NCBI GenBank assembly: GCA_041495845.1
Contig: JBGQDM010000111.1
Span: forward strand, 1 to 9,985
Source: JBGQDM01 sp041495845
GTDB lineage: Bacteria; Acidobacteriota; Terriglobia; Terriglobales; Acidobacteriaceae
Length of the DNA stretch: 9,985 bases
Reading direction: 5' to 3'
The notes below the pieces were generated by a model. It had not been told where the DNA came from, made no database searches, and worked only from the letters and a program-made list of their open reading frames with translations. A program made the translations under genes and the position numbers. Of the stretch, positions 5,615 to 9,985 are shown in pieces (within the stretch, counting starts at the first letter, position 1; each line of letters opens with the position of its first letter).

Positions 5615-8083
5615 TCAGCCGGCAGCAGTGACGGCCTCCACCGGGCGTTCGTAGTCACACTCTTTGTTGGGGCAGGCGATGACGGCGCCGTCCTTGCGGA
5701 GCTTCTCGACGAGATATTCGCTGCCGCAACTGGTGCATTTTTCAGCCAGGGGTCTGTGAGCAGAGGTAAATTTGCAGTTCGGATAATTTCCACAACCATA
5801 AAACGTGTTGCCCTTGCGGGCGCGCTTCTCCACCAGGTCGCCGTCTTTGCAGAGCGGGCACTTTACCCCGATATAGTTTTGCTTCACATACTTGCAATCG
5901 GGATAGCCGCTGCAGGAAGTGAACTCGCCGTAACGGCCGTGGCGAATCACCATGGTGCGCTGACACTTGGGACAGTTTTCGTCGAGCGGAATGTCGGGAA
6001 CTCGTTTGCCCTGATCGAGACGGCGCGTGGTTTTGCAATCGGGATAACCGGTGCAAGCCATGAACTGGCCAAAGCGTCCGCGTTTGAGCACCATGACGCG
6101 GCCGCAGTTTTCGCAGTACTCCTCTTGCGTCGTCTCCTGCAAATCGGCGGAATCAAGGTCGGGCAGGGCAATCGGGTTTTCTTTGGTAAAGGTGCAGCTG
6201 TTGGGATCTTTTTTGTCGTACGAACTGCAGGCGTAGAAGGAGCCGTGCTTGCCCCACTTGATGATCAGCGGTGAGCCGCAACGCTCGCACTTCTCGTCCG
6301 TGGGCTTCTCCATCCGCTTGATGTTCTCCATGTGTTTGGCGGCATAGCGGAGGTCCTTCTCGAACTTCTTGTAGAAATCAGCGAGCGCGTCCGTCCACTT
6401 CTCTTTGCCTTCTTCAATTTCGTCGAGATCGGCTTCCAGGCGGGCGGTATATTGCACGTCGAAGATGTCCGCGAAATTTTCCACCAGCAAGTCGGTGACG
6501 ACCAGACCAATCTCGGTGGGAATAAATTTCCCGCCGGTCTTGGTGACGTACTGACGTTCCTGAATGGTGGTGAGAATGGCGGCGTAAGTGGAAGGCCGGC
6601 CAATTCCCTTCTCTTCCAGTTCCTTGACCAGCGAAGCTTCGTTGTAGCGGGGCGGCGGCTCGGTGAAATGCTGCTCCGGCGTGATCGTCTGGAGCGTCAG
6701 AAGTTGGCCCGCTTCGAGCGCCGGCAGTTTGTGCTTGAGGGCTTCGTCTTCCTCGTCCTTGCCCTCTTTGGACTCTTCGTAAATCTTGAGGAAGCCGTCG
6801 AATTTCTGCACCGATCCGGTGACGCGAAACCAGAAAACCTCGCTGCCAGCCTTGGCGTCGATATCTACGGTGGTCTGATCGAACACCGCCGGGGTCATTT
6901 GCGAAGCCACGAAACGCTGCCAGATCAGCTTGTAGACCTTAAGTTCGTCTTCCTGGAGATATTGTTTGATGGCGTCGGGATGGCGCAGCGCGGAGGTGGG
7001 GCGGACGGCTTCGTGAGCATCCTGCGCGCCTTTTTTCGACTTGAACACGTTCGGCGATTCGGGCAGGTACGTAGCGCCAAAATCTTTACCGATCATCTCG
7101 CGGACTTCCTCCAGCGCATCATTGGAAACGCGCGTGGAATCGGTGCGCATGTAGGTGATAAGACCAACCAGGCCTTCTTCGCCGAGCTCGATGCCCTCGT
7201 AGAGGCGCTGGGCGATCATCATGGTGCGTTTGACGCTGAAGCGCAGCTTGCGGGCGGAGTCCTGTTGCAGCTTGCTGGTGGTGAAAGGCGGCGCTGGATT
7301 GCGGCGGCGTTCCTTGCGCTCAACCGAGCGCACGCTCCACGCGGCGTCTTCGATTGCGGCCTTGATCTTGCCAGCATCTTCGCCGTTCAGAACTTCAAGC
7401 TTCTCTTCGCCCTTGCCGACAAAACGCGCATCAAACGCGGGCGGTTTGGTGGCGGTCAGGTGAGCGTCGATCGTCCAATACTCCTTCTTGATGAAGGCAC
7501 GAATTTCGCGTTCGCGCTCGACGATGAGACGGAGCGCGACCGTCTGCACGCGGCCAGCGGAGAGACCGCGCCGGACTTTGTCCCAGAGTAGCGGCGAAAC
7601 CTGGTAGCCGACGAGGCGGTCGAGCACGCGGCGAGCTTGCTGCGCATCCACCAGGTTGCGGTCAATTTCGCGGGGATGTTCAAAGGCCTCGCGCACCGCT
7701 CGCTGGGTGATCTCGTTGAAGGTCACGCGCTGAATGGGGACGCCGCCGGTGATCTTCTTTCTCTTTTTCTTGCTTACGGTCTCCCCGCCCAGTTCCTCGG
7801 CGAGATGCGCGGCGATGGCTTCGCCCTCACGGTCGGGATCAGGCGCAAGGTAGATGGCGTCGGCGTTCTTGGCCAGCTTCTTCAGCTTGAGCAGGACTTT
7901 CTCTTTGCCGGGGATGACGACGTATTCCGTCTCGAAGTCGTTTTCGAGGTCTACCCCCAAAGTGCTCTTGGGCAGGTCTTTGACGTGGCCCATCGAGGCC
8001 TCGACCTCGAAGCCTTTGCCAAGATACTTCTGGATGGTTTTCGCCTTGGCGGGCGATTCGACGATGACTAGACCTTTAGACAA
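5615..8083 (-). CDS. topA: DNA topoisomerase I (type IA)
   Basis: Relaxes negatively supercoiled DNA by single-strand passage through a 5'-phosphotyrosine link. The Toprim domain is at about 4-145, with Glu9 (VIVESPAKAK) and the metal-binding Asp82-Asp84-Glu86 (PDPDREGEA). The type IA core extends to about 570 and contains the catalytic Tyr311 in GLITYMRTDSTR. From Cys599 to the end lie five Cys-X2-Cys zinc-ribbon-like units (starting CERC, CENC, CPKC, CPLC, CTSC). At 822 aa the length is normal. A basic insertion KKKRKK lies near 110 in the Toprim part. The start is TTG (plus-strand CAA at 8081-8083) with GAAGG 6 nt upstream; the next ATG would remove Glu9, so TTG is required. It follows the four-helix-bundle gene by 56 nt and dprA beyond that, probably in one transcript. 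Confidence 0.97.
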   Translation of the reverse strand: MSKGLVIVESPAKAKTIQKYLGKGFEVEASMGHVKDLPKSTLGVDLENDFETEYVVIPGKEKVLLKLKKLAKNADAIYLAPDPDREGEAIAAHLAEELGGETVSKKKRKKITGGVPIQRVTFNEITQRAVREAFEHPREIDRNLVDAQQARRVLDRLVGYQVSPLLWDKVRRGLSAGRVQTVALRLIVEREREIRAFIKKEYWTIDAHLTATKPPAFDARFVGKGEEKLEVLNGEDAGKIKAAIEDAAWSVRSVERKERRRNPAPPFTTSKLQQDSARKLRFSVKRTMMIAQRLYEGIELGEEGLVGLITYMRTDSTRVSNDALEEVREMIGKDFGATYLPESPNVFKSKKGAQDAHEAVRPTSALRHPDAIKQYLQEDELKVYKLIWQRFVASQMTPAVFDQTTVDIDAKAGSEVFWFRVTGSVQKFDGFLKIYEESKEGKDEEDEALKHKLPALEAGQLLTLQTITPEQHFTEPPPRYNEASLVKELEEKGIGRPSTYAAILTTIQERQYVTKTGGKFIPTEIGLVVTDLLVENFADIFDVQYTARLEADLDEIEEGKEKWTDALADFYKKFEKDLRYAAKHMENIKRMEKPTDEKCERCGSPLIIKWGKHGSFYACSSYDKKDPNSCTFTKENPIALPDLDSADLQETTQEEYCENCGRVMVLKRGRFGQFMACTGYPDCKTTRRLDQGKRVPDIPLDENCPKCQRTMVIRHGRYGEFTSCSGYPDCKYVKQNYIGVKCPLCKDGDLVEKRARKGNTFYGCGNYPNCKFTSAHRPLAEKCTSCGSEYLVEKLRKDGAVIACPNKECDYERPVEAVTAAG

Positions 8084-8127
8084 TGTGTCCCTTCGCGACT
8101 ATTTGAATATTGAAACTAGCACGAACC

Positions 8128-8154
8128 AGCTTCTAGCTGCTAGCTCCTAGCTTT
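8128..8154. repeat. CTAG heptamer array, 3' arm of the four-helix-bundle cassette
   Basis: AGCT/CTAG units have a 7-bp period (CTAG at 8133, 8140 and 8147). Bases 8128-8152 are the reverse complement of 8541-8565 with 20 of 25 matches, including a perfect outer block of 10 bp (AGCTTCTAGC at 8128-8137 against 8556-8565). The array encodes the last residues and the TAG stop of the four-helix-bundle gene. Confidence 0.82.
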
Positions 8155-8529
8155 AGACTGGGCGCAATCGATACTCGACCGCAGGCTTTGGGCGAGCGTG
8201 GTCAATATGCGCCGCACTTCGAGCAAATCTCTGGACAAGTTCGAATATTCCTGCGGACTCAGGAAGCACAAATCCCGGGCCAAGAGCAGTTGATATTCCA
8301 ATTGGCTGGCCGACCCGCGAGCAATCTGCACGAAGCGCCCGAATTCCCCATCTGAGCGTCGACCGCAAGCCTCGGCCAGATTCGTGCCCAAAGAGGCGGC
8401 GGAGCGCCGCATCTGACTGGTCACTCCGTATAACTCCTGACGCGGAAACTGCTGTGAAGCCGCGTACACTGCCAGCGTCAGCGCATGTGCCTTGCTCCAA
8501 ACCTTCAACTGCCGGAAGTCTTCCACCAT
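8140..8529 (-). CDS. Four-helix-bundle protein, S23/IVP family
   Basis: Small helical protein of the family first seen as ORFs in 23S rRNA intervening sequences; the fold is shared with Avd, the accessory protein of diversity-generating retroelements. The biochemical role of the free-standing members is unknown, but nucleic-acid binding is plausible. Family hallmarks are the N-terminal DFRQLKVWSKAHALTLAVY, the FPRQELYGVTSQMRRSAASL segment, and NLAEACGR followed by the FVQIARGSASQLEYQLLLARDL helix. At 129 aa it is of usual length, with four helices and no membrane segment. ATG (8527-8529) is followed by GTG (8524-8526); GAGG is 2 nt from the ATG and 5 nt from the GTG, so the GTG could be the real start. 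The stop lies in the 3' heptamer arm. It begins 27 nt after the dprA stop and ends 56 nt before topA, in the same direction. Confidence 0.92.
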   Translation of the reverse strand: MVEDFRQLKVWSKAHALTLAVYAASQQFPRQELYGVTSQMRRSAASLGTNLAEACGRRSDGEFGRFVQIARGSASQLEYQLLLARDLCFLSPQEYSNLSRDLLEVRRILTTLAQSLRSSIDCAQSKARS

Positions 8530-8540
8530 TGCCTCGCAGT

Positions 8541-8565
8541 AGCTAATCGCTAGTCGCTAGAAGCT
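8541..8565. repeat. CTAG heptamer array, 5' arm of the four-helix-bundle cassette
   Basis: CTA cores at 8543, 8550 and 8557 have a 7-bp period. The array is inverted to 8128-8152. On the - strand it provides the dprA stop codon (8557-8559) and the last Ser-Phe residues of DprA, and it lies just upstream of the four-helix-bundle start. Confidence 0.82.
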
Positions 8566-9723
8566 CTTCACAAAATTCTTCCCCGGCATTTGCCTTACTT
8601 TGCCGGCCAGCTCCAGTTCGAAGAGCGCGGCGAAGATTTCTGAGGACGAGAGTTCCGGCTCCAGCCGCTCCACGATCTCATCAATGTGCACGGCTTCATC
8701 GGCGCGGAGGAGCGAGAGGATGCGGCGCTCGTGGGGTGGCAGTTCGCTGTCCTGGAAGAGAGATGCAGTGACCCCGGCTTCGGATTCAGGGTGGGTGGGC
8801 TGGATCTGGAGCTTCACATCGTCGGACAGTTCTTCCCAAACGTCTTCCCAGGTGGCCACCAGCTTGGCGCCCTGCTTGATGAGAGTGTTGGGCGTCCAGG
8901 AGTTCTTGTTGGTGACGTTGCCGGGGACGGCGAAGACTTCGCGCGATTGTTCCAGAGCGCAACGGGCAGTGATGCGGGTACCGCTGTACTCGGCGCCTTC
9001 GACCACGAGCACGCCGAGCGCGAGGCCGCTGATGATGCGGTTGCGGATGGGGAAATTCTGCGGCGCGGAAAATGCTCCTACCGGGAACTCGGAAATGAGC
9101 GCCCCGCCGAGCGCGAGAATCTGGTCAGCGAGGCGCTTGTTTTCGCGAGGATAGATTTCATCCACACCGGTGCCAAACACGGCTACCGTTTTGCCTTTGG
9201 CGGTGACGGCGCCACGATGGGCGGCGCTGTCCACGCCGCGGGCGAGGCCGCTGAAAATCACCAGCCCGCGGTTGGCCAGATCGCAGGAGAGACGCTCGGC
9301 CATGCCAATACCATAGGGCGTGGGATGCCTCGTACCTACCACAGCAATGCCGGGACAACTCAGCACTTCGACCGGGCCGCGCACGTAGAGAATCAGCGGC
9401 GGATCGTAAATGTTTCTGAGCGTCGCCGGATAGCGTGGATCATCCAGCGCCACCAGCTGCGCACCCACCTCCGCGACACGCGGCAAATCTCTTTGTGCGG
9501 CCTCGAGCGACTTGCCTAAGAAGATGGACTGCGCCGATTCCGCCGGCAATCCGGCGGCTTCCAGCTCGGTAAGCGACGCCTGGAAAATTCGCTCCACGGT
9601 GCCGAAGCGTTCCACTAAGCGGCGGCCGCGAATCGCGCCCAAGCCCGGAGTGCGCGAAAGCGCGAGCCAGCGCAGCGTGCGCACATCAGGTACAGGTACG
9701 GAAGCGGGCAAGGCAGCGTGCAT
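8557..9723 (-). CDS. dprA: DNA processing protein DprA (Smf)
   Basis: Binds incoming single-stranded DNA and loads RecA during natural transformation; it is also widespread in bacteria not known to be competent. Numbering from the ATG at 9721-9723: an N-terminal helix-hairpin-helix-like region (RTPGLGAIRGRRLVERFG, about 24-41), then the Rossmann-like core with VVGTRHPTPYG (Gly130-Thr-Arg), FSGLARGVDSAAH, FGTGVDEIYPRENK, ISEFPVG and FPIRNRIISGL. The usual GSGSLITA segment reads EYSGTRITA here, then REVFAVPG, and a C-terminal winged helix follows (ERRILSLLRADEAVHIDEIVERL). The frame stays open to a TTG at 9780, but that codon is the -35 box of a near-consensus promoter, so the ATG with GGGGAG 8 nt upstream is the better start (388 aa). 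The stop is within a repeat arm. It probably leads the dprA, four-helix-bundle, topA transcript. Confidence 0.94.
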   Translation of the reverse strand: MHAALPASVPVPDVRTLRWLALSRTPGLGAIRGRRLVERFGTVERIFQASLTELEAAGLPAESAQSIFLGKSLEAAQRDLPRVAEVGAQLVALDDPRYPATLRNIYDPPLILYVRGPVEVLSCPGIAVVGTRHPTPYGIGMAERLSCDLANRGLVIFSGLARGVDSAAHRGAVTAKGKTVAVFGTGVDEIYPRENKRLADQILALGGALISEFPVGAFSAPQNFPIRNRIISGLALGVLVVEGAEYSGTRITARCALEQSREVFAVPGNVTNKNSWTPNTLIKQGAKLVATWEDVWEELSDDVKLQIQPTHPESEAGVTASLFQDSELPPHERRILSLLRADEAVHIDEIVERLEPELSSSEIFAALFELELAGKVRQMPGKNFVKSF

Positions 9724-9738
9724 GCGGAGGACTCCCCG

Positions 9739-9753
9739 GTCCGCCACGCGGAC
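9739..9753. promoter_or_regulatory. Perfect 6+6 inverted repeat at the dprA start region
   Basis: GTCCGC and GCGGAC are separated by CAC. The palindrome overlaps the predicted transcription start of dprA (about 9745) and touches its -10 box, so it could be an operator or an early hairpin in the dprA leader. It also lies in the divergent region with mqnA. Chance occurrence in GC-rich DNA is possible. Confidence 0.4.
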
Positions 9754-9780
9754 TGTAGTAAGGGCGGGCGGGGCTGTCAA
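9752..9780 (-). promoter_or_regulatory. Sigma-70-type promoter for dprA
   Basis: On the - strand, TTGACA (9775-9780, all six consensus bases) is followed after exactly 17 nt by TACAGT (9752-9757, 4 of 6 bases of TATAAT). Transcription would begin near 9745, leaving a leader of about 22 nt before the ATG at 9723, which carries GGGGAG. This arrangement fixes the dprA start choice. Confidence 0.65.
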
Positions 9781-9788
9781 GGAAGGGC

Positions 9789-9985
9789 ATGCCTACTTTG
9801 GTAGAATCCCGTTTTGTGGGCACACGCCGGCTACGCATCTCCGCCATCTCCTATTTGAATACCGCGCCGCTGATGTGGGACTTCGAACACGGCGCTGCCG
9901 GGCGGGATTTTGAGATTACCTACACCCTGCCGGCAGCGTGCGCCCGGGCGCTGGCCGAGGGAACGGCGGACATTGGCATCATTCC
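9789..9985 (+). CDS. mqnA: Chorismate dehydratase MqnA, 3' end outside window
   Basis: First enzyme of the futalosine route to menaquinone: it dehydrates chorismate to 3-[(1-carboxyvinyl)oxy]benzoate. Only the first 65 codons are present and the frame is open to the right edge. The N-terminal family pattern is clear: LRISAISYLNTAPLMWDFE at about residues 15-33, then FEITYTLPAACARALAEGTADIGIIP at the edge, the start of the periplasmic-binding-protein-like fold. ATG at 9789 follows AAGGA with a 5-nt spacer. It is divergent from dprA, with 65 bp between the two start codons. Its presence implies menaquinone synthesis by the futalosine pathway rather than by the classical Men enzymes, if the remaining mqn genes are encoded elsewhere. 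Confidence 0.9.
   Translation, partial: MPTLVESRFVGTRRLRISAISYLNTAPLMWDFEHGAAGRDFEITYTLPAACARALAEGTADIGII

Larger units (their letters stand above)
8128..8565 (-). mobile_element. Candidate cassette: four-helix-bundle gene inside inverted heptamer arms
   Basis: A 438-bp unit consisting of one ORF framed by inverted heptamer arrays, placed between dprA and topA. dprA-topA adjacency is widespread in bacteria, so an inserted unit is a reasonable reading. No transposase, recombinase or target-site duplication was seen, so mobility is an inference. The layout mirrors 23S rRNA intervening sequences, in which S23/IVP-family ORFs sit within complementary ends. An alternative is that the arms are merely dispersed intergenic repeats that happen to lie on both sides. 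Confidence 0.4.

Noticed and set aside
6332..7591. + strand ORF (419 aa) within topA
   Set aside because: Antisense to the topoisomerase catalytic region including Tyr311; no recognisable domain.
9724..9780. N-terminal extension of DprA from the TTG at 9780
   Set aside because: The TTG is the -35 hexamer of a well-spaced promoter, and the downstream ATG has a good ribosome site.

Overview
The window is a GC-rich (roughly 59% by eye) bacterial chromosome segment. Gene content suggests an Acidobacteriota (Terriglobia-like) genome: a sigma-54 two-component pair, an Mla-type lipid ABC transporter, a dprA/topA locus, futalosine-pathway menaquinone synthesis, and intergenic clusters of short tandem repeats. 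This placement is an inference from style and gene set; no rRNA or other phylogenetic marker is present.

Left part, + strand (1-4882). A sensor histidine kinase, cut by the left edge, overlaps by 8 bp a sigma-54-dependent response regulator of the NtrC class; the two form one signalling operon. A 197-bp gap follows, built of tandem AGCT-core heptamers in two inverted arms around a REP-like motif. Then come the permease (MlaE type) and ATPase (MlaF type) of a lipid ABC transporter, 3 bp apart. The ATPase has serine where the catalytic glutamate of Walker B is expected. No MCE (MlaD) partner lies in the window.

Middle and right part, - strand (4907-9723). Read in transcription order: dprA (DNA uptake/recombination mediator), a small four-helix-bundle (S23/IVP family) gene, topA (DNA topoisomerase I, TTG start, five C-terminal zinc motifs), a 252-bp repeat-rich gap with octamer arrays in inverted orientation, and a 151-aa conserved-looking protein of unknown function that converges on the ATPase gene. 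A near-consensus sigma-70 promoter upstream of dprA sets its start at 9723. Divergent from dprA, at the right edge, is the 5' part of mqnA (chorismate dehydratase).

The most interesting structure is at 8128-8565. The four-helix-bundle gene is enclosed by inverted heptamer arrays (20 of 25 bases complementary) and sits between dprA and topA, which are direct neighbours in many bacteria. The arms supply the stop codons of both dprA and the small gene. The same heptamer family, without the gene, forms the inverted island at 3067-3234, and an unrelated octamer family does the same at 5376-5605. The architecture recalls the intervening sequences of 23S rRNA, where the same protein family is encoded inside a stem formed by inverted ends. 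Here it would be a protein-gene-linked version, possibly a mobile or RNA-processed cassette.
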